From the NCBI RefSeq assembly GCF_000699445.3, contig NC_067196.1:28661116-28725115 (forward strand): a stretch of 64,000 bases of DNA, written 5' to 3'. Of the stretch, positions 48,069-58,745 are shown piece by piece. The position numbers were made by a program, and so were the translations under genes. The stretch comes from Schistosoma haematobium. Taxonomy: Eukaryota; Platyhelminthes; Trematoda; Strigeidida; Schistosomatidae. Every line of letters begins with the position of its first letter. Within the stretch, counting starts at the first letter, position 1. Below the pieces are notes generated by a model, which was not told where the DNA came from, did no database searches, and saw nothing but the letters and a program-made list of their open reading frames with translations.

Positions 48069-48350
48069 TCTAGCTTCAGTTGACTCATGATCTCAACTAT
48101 TAAAATTACTATAACATCCACAAAACTCCTGATACTAATCAACATATACTCACTAGTGACTGACTTCAAGAGGTATTTCCTAGAGTTCTAGTGAGAAATA
48201 GTGACCAATGGAGTTCAACCGTGTCTGTTGTGGGATGGTAACTCGCTGGAGACAATGGTGATGTGTCACTCAAAACAGCCGTCCAGTGCTTCCAGGTTTT
48301 CTATGGTGATCTAGCTTCAACTGACTCATGATCTCAACTAATAAAATTAT
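48069..48350 (+). mobile_element. Family 1 tandem: 3' tail followed by an internally deleted unit
   Basis: 48069-48128 is a complete 3' tail. It runs straight into a new 5' end (ACTAATCAACATATACTCAC) and body. At about 48273 the body joins directly to CAGCCGTCCAGTGC, skipping the tRNA-like region and most of the hammerhead, then continues to the tail. A tail-to-head junction means the source was multimeric or circular. Confidence 0.65.
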
Positions 48351-48399
48351 AAAAATAACTAATATCGTTGTGGTTTGAGTTACTTATATCCACACAAGC

Positions 48400-48560
48400 A
48401 GTATATAACGCTGGTCAGGCACAGAATGTATTTCAGCAGATCGATAAGGAACGAACGGGAACTGAACACAATCAGTATGAAAACGCATGAACAATGAAAT
48501 CTGAGACAATAGATTGATGTTTACAACAGGAACAGTCAAGTTTGAGGTGATGGATTGATT
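48400..48560. repeat. Unidentified GC-richer block, possible transposon fragment
   Basis: TATATAACGCTGGTCAGGCA and GATCGATAAGGAACGAACGG stand out from the AT-rich surroundings. No frame or end structure is seen. Confidence 0.25.
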
Positions 48561-49951
48561 TTTTGCAAATTAACGACTTGCTATATGGTTCTCAGATTTT
48601 ATTGAGATGCTCTGTAATTTTGTGCTCAAACACATTCGATTGTCTCCACTGGTGTTTCGTTCACTATATCGTTTTTTATTCAGTAATATGTCTTCATTCT
48701 GCATACTTTACTTTATCAGTTTCTATCAGATACTACAAAGTTAATAACTGTTATTGTTGAGAATTTCAAAATATACTTAAGAGCGTTGTAACTATTCACA
48801 TTATTAAGACACATGTTTCGGTGTGTAAAATTTTAGATACATTTTTTAAAATTCACCAGGTGTGATTCACTATACATTCTTCTTAGTATCCAAGTTAAAT
48901 AATAAACTATAACACCAACTGTTTTTTTTAAATATTTCTACTTAACTAGCTGAGTAGAGATACTCATGATCTAACAATCGCTCAGAAGTTTACAATCTTC
49001 ATTTGATTTCATTTCATCACACGCATTCAAGGTCATCCTTGTAATATTCTTTATCACTGCTTATCTTCTATGATTCCATTTATTATAGGTTTTTTTGACA
49101 CTGTCTCCATTTACAGATAACTCACTCGGTAATTATGATATGAAATTAGCTGAATTCCTTTTTTTCTTACAACTGAACAGTTAATTAACAAGGGTTGTTT
49201 TTTACTGTAAAAAAAACAGATGTTAACTGTAACTAAAACGAGAGATAAACAACACATTATTACGTTTAATAGAGAAATGGAAACTTGTAGTAAGTCGAGA
49301 ACTTATTATTACAATATGATAATGTGTTTGAACTGACGAAAAATAAGAAATCATAATGAAAGACATTTTCGTTTATAGATTTATACACCTGTCTTAACTG
49401 ATTCATGAAAAAAAGGAGTTAGTTGAAAGATTTTGACATGCATGTTACAGGTACGCATGCACAGATACTTTAATATTTCCCTCTTAATCCATTTCATGTT
49501 AATCAGCTTTGGTTAGTGTATACTGTTTGTTAGTTAATTAATGATACAATAGACATAGTGTTGACAGTTTAGTAAAATATGAAAATGGTATGGAATATCA
49601 GAACCAGGTGTTTGATTGGAACTTAATGACTATTACTAAGAAAACATAAGCTAATATGTAACAATACTTGTTTGTTATTGAATTTTACTAAACGAAATCA
49701 AATTTAGAATACATTAAAGTAGGATAATTTATAAATGAAGAAGGATGAATACAGAATAATTAATTAAATACTGAATTATCACTGATATGATTAATGTATG
49801 AGTGAGGCAGTTAACTGTTTGTCAGGTAAGTTCATTTGAAAATTTTATGAATTAATACATATGTTTAATCATAGTACAGAAATTCTCAAGTGTTTATTCA
49901 GTGATTGTGCCAGGTAAATAACTCAGGAAATCACTTCATGTATAATAACTT

Positions 49952-50050
49952 AGGACTGCTAAGGAGTCTCACACTAGAGTGAAATAACTGTCTAAGCGCT
50001 CCCTGGTTTTAACCAGTAATTGGTTGAAATTGATTCATGATATAAATCAC
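49952..50050 (+). mobile_element. Degenerate family 1 fragment
   Basis: ACTGCTAAGGAGTCTCACAC, GAAATAACTGTCTAAGCGCT and TTGATTCATGATAT, the decayed hammerhead and tail. Confidence 0.5.
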
Positions 50051-52200
50051 CTTCGATTTGATTGAAGACCACAAACTTTACTCTTGCTAAATCTGTTTTA
50101 ATTCATTTTCTAAAAGATAAAATTTTGTATATGGAAAGTTCCGAAGTCACATGAAATCGAAAGTCCCTGTCGTCACTGTCTATTTAAACTATCTTTAAAT
50201 AACTTTCGGTTACAACATATTTGATTCAGCTGGTTTTATTAAATTAATATGTGGGTAAATACCAATGAAACAACTAGAGGAAATCAATATTTTCAAAATA
50301 TTTGGATCGTACTCTTTAAACATTGATCATCAGTGTGTACAGTACTAGTAAAAAATACCAAACCCTAAACACTCAAAGCTTGTACATTAATGGTTCTTAT
50401 TCGAAAATCTTGATTTCATTCTCACTAAGTTATTCTTATGTACTTGGAGGCACCAAATTAGTTTGCTGATTGGGAAAGTCAAAGTGCATCATGTTATCTA
50501 TTCAAGTATGTAAATCAAAGCTTACAAAGTTATTTATTATGATTGACCGTAGTAACTTTATAGCTGAATTATAAATTTGAAGGTGTATAATTCTATCACT
50601 AATGTGTTCACAAAAGAGTGGCACCGAGTGATTTTGTAACAATATGAAATCGCCCATGAACACTACACAGTGTTCAGTGATGTCTCTACTAACATCTACT
50701 GCTAATGTGAATCAACTTCAAATTAATAAGAATTTTTTAATCCACCAATCTCCAGTCCGTGATTTTACAATAATCACAAATTATTACTACAAGCCGAATA
50801 CACCACATGATGACTCTTAAGCAGAATGAAGCATTAACACAATACAACTAAATGTGTAGAACAAATGGAGAACGAAGTCAACTCTGTCAGTTGTACATAT
50901 TCAGAACCGCGTCTCATAACTTCTTAAACCATTAATCATGATAGTTTAGCATAAACTGTAATAAAAATAGGATAAAACTTTCTGCACAGTCCAGATCAAT
51001 AATCAGTAACTTCATGAACTGATGTTACATCTCGATTTGATAGTCTCTAACCTCCTGGTATGCCAGCCACCACTGTACATCTGGTTACGTTGTGGCTATC
51101 TATGTGTAACTGACCACATTTACATCAGTCGGTGAAGACTTATAATCTGATCAGTCGTATTGGTACATTTATCTCATACCCTACTCGGAACCGTAGGATT
51201 ACTCACTTGCTAGTTACATCATATCCAACCAACATTTTAAAAATATCTGTGATCAAATGTTAACACTGAGTATCTCTTTTACCTCCATACACTAATCAAA
51301 AGTGAGGTGTCACACAATATAATAGTCCTCTGATAGAAACTGAATACACCTGTGATTACAGACAGTTCCAACAGTTCTCTATAATCGTATTATCTGATTT
51401 ACTTTTATTGCCGAAAATACAAGTGATTATTTCAATTGTAAATCATTCAATCTAACAAATACCATACTGAATGCTTTAGAAATTAATGAACGTTTTTCCC
51501 TAATTCCCTCTTCCTGCACCATTTATCTGTATAACTAAAAAAATTTAGAAAATATGTGTCATCATTAAGTTCACATGAGATAACATGAATTCTGGACACG
51601 TATATATGCATACACCGCTAAAAAAAGTTATCTGAACACATTCCCCATTAGATTGTAACAAAGATGAAGTTGTATTACAAAATTAATCGACTGTAATGAA
51701 TTGGTAGTATTCGTATATCTGTCTCTTTTATTATCCTCTCCTTTCATTCTTTACTTGACCCTAATCGTTATCTCAATCTTAAGATCAACCACTGAAATTA
51801 GACAAAAATGGTGTCGGTAGTGATGGGGGGTGGTGTAAGTCATATATACTTTCAATATTTTCGCTTTGCTCTCTTCTATTTTTTTTTTAAAACGGAAAAC
51901 AAAGTTGTTATTTTAACGAGTAAAGTTAAACAGTAGCGCAAATATTTTTTTACAAATCTTAAAAATAAAGAGAAAAGAACCTCAGTTCGTCATATATACA
52001 TGTATATCATTTAGACATTTCAGCTAAAGAGTAGCGATTGAAATTCAGGTGAAATAAACAAAACAAGATTCAAAAAGTGTATCATTAAAAGATGGATTGA
52101 AAAGAGGTCATAGGGTAACACATACATTAAGGGGATAAATAAATAACCTGATGGGGGCAAAACCAAAATCGTTTATCTAGTTGTTGTTTTTTTAAAAAAA

Positions 52201-52226
52201 TTGACACGAGGTCGACCTCGTGTCAA
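52201..52226. other. Perfect 26-bp palindrome
   Basis: The half-site TTGACACGAGGTC is followed directly by its exact complement in reverse, with no spacer and a SalI-type GTCGAC centre. TGACACGAGGT also occurs singly at about 39859. Function unknown. Confidence 0.85.
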
Positions 52227-52692
52227 ACATGAGAGATATTTTAAATTTGGAAATCATTACTGAATAAATAAATGAATGATTTGTTACAAGATATATGAGT
52301 TTCATTTCTGTCCCATCACTTAAAATGAAACTAAACTAGTTACCATAAAGTAGAGAAGAGTGTATGAATGTTTGAGAAGATTCATTCAAACAAGATGATA
52401 TAGGCGGGAGAATGATAAATGATTGTTTTATTCACTATTTCTACTAGGGTTTAGCTTTTTCTTTAAAAGTTCAGTACTGAAGATGATTGCAACATCATTT
52501 TAAAGATATGGGTCTTCTAGTGAAATATAATAAAGTTTAAATTTTGAAATTTTTGTAAAGAAAAGGTTGAGTGAATAAATAATTTGACTTTCAAATACAT
52601 TTGGTGATGGGTTTGAACTCCAATTCGCCTACTTTGAATAGCTGAGTAACATTATTAGACCACACACTAGTTTTCATGACTCAAGGCTGGTC

Positions 52693-52693
<1 letters not shown>

Positions 52694-52732
<39 letters not shown>
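52694..52732. repeat. (TA)n microsatellite
   Basis: About 19 TA units. Confidence 0.9.
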
Positions 52733-52734
<2 letters not shown>

Positions 52735-53584
52735 AGTAGAATAATGGTCAAAGATATTAACTTTCAACCATTTAAATCCCAAATCCCAGCCATAGTTCAC
52801 CTATTTCATTTCTGGGAGCCATGTGTTATTACTAGCCCTCACACGAATATTTTGACTCAAGCCAAGTACATGAATATATATTTGATGTGTTGGGATTATT
52901 AATATGGTTTGACAATAACTTTGAAAGACATTCCCTCAAATGATTTTGGAAAAAATGATGAGAATATCATTTGAGCATCATTTTAAACTACCGATTTCAC
53001 TTTTATATGTGAATGATAAAAAAACCCAAGAAAGCATTCATGTGTTACAAATAACACTGAATATATATGAATGCTTCTATTTTTCAGCGTGAAAAGTTGT
53101 TATATTCATTAATGAATGGACGTTGTATAATGTATGATATTTTAAAAAAATGGTAATATATTTGAAATAAGAATTTATTGCCCATGGGAATAAGATTGAA
53201 TGTTTAACCATATAAATAAAAGTAATGATTTTAGTTTTATTTATTATCTCAATAATTAGATAAGTCAGCCGTGAAGAAAGATTTGTAGCGTAAAGTTTTT
53301 GGATTTCAGTTGACTCAGCACAGTATCATTTGTCCAATTGAAAACAAATTTGACAACATACCTTAAATTGATATTCCATTATTAATATAGTTAATTTGTT
53401 AAAACTTATTAAATTAAGGAAATAACTAGGTAGTTGATATTAGTTGAAAACCACATTGCTGAGAAGAACTGTTTTATTTTACTATGCTGCTTGTTATCAA
53501 TGGCTTTTTAACTTAATTATAAAACCAATGCAGTTAGTTCCAGATAATACGAGATGTTATTGGTTTAACAAACAACATTTAACT

Positions 53585-53877
53585 GCTATCAGTATGGAGA
53601 TTTGTGGAGATTGTAGTATTTCAACAGTTTAGTTCACGAGTCAATCTAAGCTAGATCATCACTGAGAACCTGCAAGCAATGAAAGACTGTTTTATTTTAG
53701 TATGGGACTCCTAAGCAGTGCTCATCCACATTCCCTCACACGAGACTCGAACCGAAGTCCCTTGTGTGGGGTCGTGAATGCGCACTGCTTAGGAGTCCCA
53801 TACTGGAACGAAACAGCCGTTCAGTGCTTCCACATTTTCAATGTTGGCCTGAATTAAATCGACTTGTGAATTCAACT
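53585..53877. mobile_element. Family 1 head-to-head chimera
   Basis: 53600-53757 is a minus copy (tail, hammerhead, tRNA-like arm); 53758-53877 is a plus copy from the tRNA-like arm to the tail. TTTAACT at 53578-53584 and 53878-53884 may be the duplication. Both halves share the rare core variant CTTAGGA. Confidence 0.6.
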
Positions 53878-54366
53878 TTTAACTAGGGATTTTCAAATGG
53901 GTTATTACATATTTCTGAGTTATCGGATCTAATGAACAAATGATAAGAATTTTTAAATTCAATAGATATTCATAAGTAACGTATTCATTCTATGTGAGTA
54001 GAATAACAGATATGGACTGTTGACAATCAATTATAAATACACTATGTAACTTATTACTTACAACTGGAAAACAATAGCTATTAAACGTTAACTTAATCAC
54101 GTATATTGTTTTAAAAGCAACTTGAAGCTGATAATTAACAAAGTTCAATCATTTTTAAATTGAAATTACACAAAATCTGAAGTGATTTACTCATGGTATA
54201 ATGCGTTTACTTTCCAATATAATCAAATCAAACATTTGCATAAGTGAAAAACTATTTCCACTTGGGTTCTAATACAAACATACTTTTACTACAGTTGAAT
54301 GTGAATTAAACTGCCATACAGAAATAAATGAATGTAATTGAATTTTATTTTAACCACTTATTTTAT

Positions 54367-54560
54367 TTAATAGTTGAATTCATGAATCGATTGAAGCTAG
54401 ACCACCATAGAAAACCTGCAAGCACTGAAAGGCTGTTCCGTCCTATTGTGAGACTGCTCAGCAGTGCGCATCCACGATACCGCCTCGTGAGATTTGAATT
54501 CAGGACCTATTGGTCTCGTGCGCGAACACTTAACCTCTAGACCACTGTGTCGGCATTCTG
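54367..54560 (-). mobile_element. Family 1 element, 5'-truncated
   Basis: Tail (GTTGAATTCATGAATCGATT on plus), hammerhead block, tRNA-like region with a mutated B box, ending at the A box. AATTTTATT occurs at 54341-54349 and 54564-54572, but the left copy lies some 20 bp outside the element. Confidence 0.65.
54423..54466 (-). ncRNA. Hammerhead motif, core mutated
   Basis: Stem I CACTG/CAGTG still pairs, but the core reads CTGAGCA and GGAAC, so it is probably inactive. Confidence 0.4.
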
Positions 54561-55489
54561 CATAATTTTATTGTTTTAAATGTGTTTTTCTTTTGAGTTA
54601 TTTTTACCGGTAATTGATTTATTTATATTCATAGAACAAAAAAAGAAGAAAGTAAATACAACAATTACAAAAATAAATTTTTCAACATAGAAAAGGTCAT
54701 GTAGAAGAATGATTTAATGACAGGGAGAATTCCACTATCCCAGTAAAAGATAACTGATAAGGAAATCAAAAAAAGGAAAAAAATACGAAGTGAATAACAA
54801 AGAAAATGTGAAATGAAGATGAAAGAAGAAAAAGAAATAGATGAATAAATAAACAATAAAAATGAATTAATTTCTTTCACGTACTAAAACTATTTCCGTC
54901 AATTTCTTTTTTTCGTCAATCTCAGATATATTAATTTACTTTATACTTTGAACATATGGTCCGCTTTTCTTTTAAAACTGAAACAAACATTTCACTTTAT
55001 TTTCTCTTATTGTATTAAGTCAACTGTGTTATAATTACTACTAAAACTCTATTTTATTTTATTATATACATTGAGCAGATGTGCGACATAAGTTAGTTTT
55101 AGTATATAGAATAATTTACTCTTGTTAATTATTTTAACCATTATTAATAATAATAATACTTTTCTCATCGTAATCCAGTAGGGATTAACAGAATCAGTGA
55201 AGAATCATATATAAACATGTATATATTGTCTTAGATTAAGACCTTATGTACACATGACTTGTGACGCGTTAATTTAATTGAACTACATTGAAACAATTTC
55301 AATCATATAAAGTGAATGTATATTTAAAAAGAAAGTTTATTTTAAAAAAAATATGTAAATTACTCAAAAGAAATTTCCTTTTTCTTTTATGAGTTTGAAC
55401 ATGTTCATACCTTTTTAATTGAATTGTTTAACTGTTATAGTAATAGAAGTCAGTACTCATTTCATTTAATCCTTAAATTCTGCATTAAC

Positions 55490-55502
55490 ACATCAAAAAT
55501 CA
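55490..55502 (+). repeat. Target-site duplication, left copy (13 bp)
   Basis: ACATCAAAAATCA, identical to 55931-55943. Confidence 0.75.
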
Positions 55503-55930
55503 GAGAGGGGATTTTGTGGATATGATAGTAATTTAATAGTTGAATTCACCTCTCTGATTATAATCATCATATATTCACTAATGACGTTCTCCAAGAGGTA
55601 CTTCCTGGAGTTTTGGTGAGAAGCAATGACCAGTGGAGTTCAACTGGGTCAGGTGTAAGATAGTAACTCACTGAATACAATGATGGACGGTGGCTCAATT
55701 TCGTGGATTAGTTGATGTTCGACATTAACACCGTTGGATGTCGGCTCAGTGGTCTCGAGGTTAAGCGTTCCCACGCGAGACCGATAGATCCTGAATTCGA
55801 ATCTCACGAGGCGGGATAATGGACACGCACTGCTGAGGAGCCTCACGGTAAGACGAAACGGCCTTCTAGTGCTTGCAGGTTTTCTATGGTGGTCTAGCTT
55901 CAATTGATTCATGAATCCAACTATTAAATT
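55503..55930 (+). mobile_element. Family 1 element, near full length with inverted tail at its 5' end
   Basis: 55503-55548 is the element's own 3' tail in reverse. From 55549 a plus unit runs through body, A-box-like GGCTCAGTGGTCTCGAGG, B-box-like ATTCGAATCTC, hammerhead and tail. An 11-bp inverted repeat (AATCAGAGAGG/CCTCTCTGATT) marks the turn. The whole is enclosed in a 13-bp duplication. Confidence 0.8.
55828..55871 (+). ncRNA. Hammerhead motif with UUC triplet
   Basis: CTGAGGA and GAAAC are kept. Stem II is weakened (GCCT...AGAC), and the triplet reads TTC, still NUH. Stem I is CACTG/TAGTG, with a terminal G-U pair at best. Confidence 0.5.
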
Positions 55931-55943
55931 ACATCAAAAATCA
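55931..55943 (+). repeat. Target-site duplication, right copy (13 bp)
   Basis: Identical to 55490-55502. Confidence 0.75.
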
Positions 55944-56748
55944 TGGTTTGATTAAATGATATGGCTGAAATCTAAAAGCTTTGTTCTGTTGGATGATATT
56001 CTGTAATTTTCACTATCTTGCAGTATGTATAGGTTTATATAACTTTTTATCATGAATATATCAAATAAAGAGGTCACTTTATTGTATTGGAATCTACCAG
56101 GAACAGTTGATTTGTTTAAAATTTATCAATTAAATGTATCTACATTTTAATGGGATTGTTAACTGTCAGGTTAGTGATTGGTGATGATCATCTCTTGTTC
56201 ATTAATTAACAGTTAATAATCACGAGTGAGAAATAAATATAAAATTGACAACCGATAATATGGAGATATAAATAGAATTAAAACTGATAACTTAAATCAT
56301 TCACTTATAACAATAATTAGTAAGCTTTAGTTTGAATTATAATTTTCACCATTAAGAGTTACATATAGTAAATCGTTTTTATTAAATATCCTTCTAGGTA
56401 ACTTATTCACAAAGTGCAAAATAAGTTCTCTATGAAACTTCGGATAAATTTGTATACACATCCTAACAATCCCATAAAACTTTAAAATGATAATCAACAA
56501 AATTGACTAGTACGATCTGATAGGTTTGCACATAATTTTTCTTTCTACAAAAAGTGAACTTTTAGTAATTACCATCATTTTCTACACTTACTAGTTTCAT
56601 TCATTAATTCACTTTAAAAAACCCCAATACACTTTGAAAAAATACTTCCAAATATCGCATTAGTTTTCCGAGAATGAATTGATCACGATTAATGAATAGT
56701 GGTCATTTGTTTTATTTCACACTAGAACACTTTAAAAACCAGATTTTC

Positions 56749-56895
56749 ACAAGCTTTATGAGCGAAGATGGATAGTGGCTAACAGTTGAATCTCGGACGC
56801 GCGTTCCACCCTATTCGGGACTCGTCAGCTGGATGACCGCGCACGTACTGGATTCCACTGCTAACCACTATCCATATTTGCTTATAAAGCTTGTG
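56749..56895. mobile_element. Family 2 element (Sm-alpha-like), compact fold-back copy
   Basis: Outer arms of about 45 bp are inverted: CACAAGCTTTATGAGCGAAG at the left, and the reverse complement of CACAAGCTTTATAAGCAAAT at the right. Both continue through GGATAGTGGCTAACAG-type sequence. A minus-strand hammerhead sits just inside the left arm. The tRNA-like middle seen at 60860-60950 is missing. Confidence 0.7.
56790..56834 (-). ncRNA. Hammerhead motif (family 2), GAAA box altered
   Basis: CTGACGA and a stem II of GTCCC/AGGG type are followed by GGAACGCGCGTC. The GAAA box reads GGAA, so activity is doubtful. Minimal stem III is ACGCGCGT and the triplet is GTC. Confidence 0.5.
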
Positions 56896-57959
56896 ACTTA
56901 AAGTAATATCTAGGCAGTCCTCACAGTATGTACATATACCAACAACAGACTGATCACTTGCAGTCCTATACAACAATGGGAAGATACAAGCAAACAATAC
57001 CAAGTGAATCAGATCGTCACAGTAAACAGGTACCATTAATAGAATAGGAATAGTTTTTTTCAGCTAGAAAATCATTAATTAAATTCCCATTTATCATAAA
57101 ATGTTTTATACTTAATCATTATTAAACTATAAACAGAAATTGATGTTCACAATATTCTCATGACCTGAACTATGTTTTCAGCTTCTAGTTTTATTATGGC
57201 AAATATTTATTACTATTCTTGACAAATTATTTTCTAAGGCTACAAAATTTCGATGATAAACTGACATAAAAAAAGGGTTCAAAAATTGTGGTCATAAATT
57301 CTCATTATAATATAACTTGACATAATACTTGATGAGTAAATTATTGTCATAAATTCAGGTCATTAAAGGGTCAACACACATAATATTTGTTTGTATTTCA
57401 ATTCACAAAGATTTATTTTATTTCACTGAATAACATGACAGTTATTTATGGGTTTAAACAACCAGAGTTAATCGTTAAGTCAATGATGTCATTAAACTGG
57501 CAACAAAGTTCAATAACACTCTCTATAGTTCAGTTACTTGGCAAAAAAGGATTTATCCCTTGAAATGTATGAATTAATTATGTGAGTTTTCTTTGTATTA
57601 AAAAAAGTTGGAGCTTGATAATGTTCAGCTAGTTGATCTGCAAGAATTTCGTAATGTCGCGTATGATTATTAGCATTGGTTGATATAACTTGAAAATTAA
57701 TAGAAAAAATTAGAGGTGATAGATATATACTACTGAGGAGTCAAAAAGTAAGATAAAACAACTGACTAATACACTCTCATAAGTAATCCTATTAATTCAT
57801 CGAATTGAGAATTGATGGGATTTTGCGTGTGTCTTCTGATAAACAACTTATAAATATGAACATAGAAATATCCCCCTAACTAATTTATTTAATTTAAAGC
57901 GACTTCATACTGTTATGGTGACGATCTCATTAAGTTACTAAAATAAAACTAATAAGCTG

Positions 57960-57969
57960 ATTGAAAATA
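57960..57969 (+). repeat. Target-site duplication, left copy (10 bp)
   Basis: ATTGAAAATA, repeated at 58398-58407. Confidence 0.65.
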
Positions 57970-58397
57970 TCAGATGGGTTTCGTGGATATTATAGTAATT
58001 TCAATGGTTGAGATAATGAGTCGATTGAAACTAGACCACCATGGAAAACCTGCAAGCACCGGACAGCCGTCCTATTATGAGGCTCCCCAGCAGTGCGCAT
58101 CCATGACCTGGCCCCCTGCGGGATTCGAATCCAGGACCTACTGGTTTCACGAGTGAGCACTTAACTACTAGACCACTGAGCCGGAATCCAATGGTGTTAA
58201 TGTCTAACTCCAACTAATTCATGAAATTGAGTGACACATCCACCATTGTATTCAGTGAGTTACTATCTCACAACAGACACGGTTGAACTCCATTGGTCAC
58301 TATTTCTCACTAGAACTCTAGGAAATACCTCTTGAAGTCAGTCACTAGTGAGTATATGTTGATTAGTATCAGAAGGAGTTTTGTGGATATTATAGTA
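57970..58397 (-). mobile_element. Family 1 element, full length with ~32-bp terminal direct repeats
   Basis: Read on minus it begins AATTACTATAATATCCACAA and ends with nearly the same sequence (about 32 bp in all, through TCTGAT). Between them are the 5' body (ACTAATCAACATATACTCAC), tRNA-like region with exact B box GGATTCGAATCC-type sequence, hammerhead block and 3' part. The 10-bp duplication shows the terminal repeats belong to the insertion. Confidence 0.8.
58051..58094 (-). ncRNA. Hammerhead remnant with the GAAA segment deleted
   Basis: CACTGCTGGGGAGCCTCATA, then AGGACGGCTGTCC: the GAAAC box has been lost and the core reads CTGGGGA, so it is inactive. Confidence 0.4.
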
Positions 58398-58407
58398 ATT
58401 GAAAATA
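58398..58407 (+). repeat. Target-site duplication, right copy (10 bp)
   Basis: Matches 57960-57969. Confidence 0.65.
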
Positions 58408-58629
58408 AACAAATGGCTTTTAATGCCTAAAAACTACTGAAACTAATCAGTAGTCTAAAAATTTTATCAAAAAGTGGATGCAACTGTCATAAAATTTCTA
58501 CAATTAAAAATTATGTTTAGAGCTATGTTTTTCTAAGTCATATATAGTCTATATCAGAAGAATTTCCATATCTATAAGTGATTTCAAAGTATGTTGGGGA
58601 ATACTACGTGTAGGTCAACTAAGAAATGA

Positions 58630-58745
58630 CGGGTCAGTGAATGGTGAATTGTGTGCAAAATCAGGTCATGTGTTGGACCTCATGTAGAGTTCTGGATGTG
58701 CGCTGCTGAAGAGTCCCAACGTGGGATGAAAGCGCTATCTCCTAC
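58630..58745 (+). mobile_element. Degenerate family 1 element
   Basis: TTGGACCTCATGTAGAGTTC then CGCTGCTGAAGAGTCCCAAC and GATGAAAGCGC, in family order. Confidence 0.5.
58699..58743 (+). ncRNA. Hammerhead motif, CTGAAGA core with strong stem II
   Basis: CTGAAGA fits CTGANGA, GTCCC/GGGAT forms stem II with a G-U closing pair, and GAAA follows. Stem I no longer pairs. Confidence 0.4.

Larger units (their letters stand above)
48561..53577. other. Gene-free stretch
   Basis: Apart from the fragment at 49952, the palindrome at 52201 and a (TA)n tract, nothing is supported. 50620-51240 is somewhat GC-richer and may be an ancient repeat. Confidence 0.4.
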
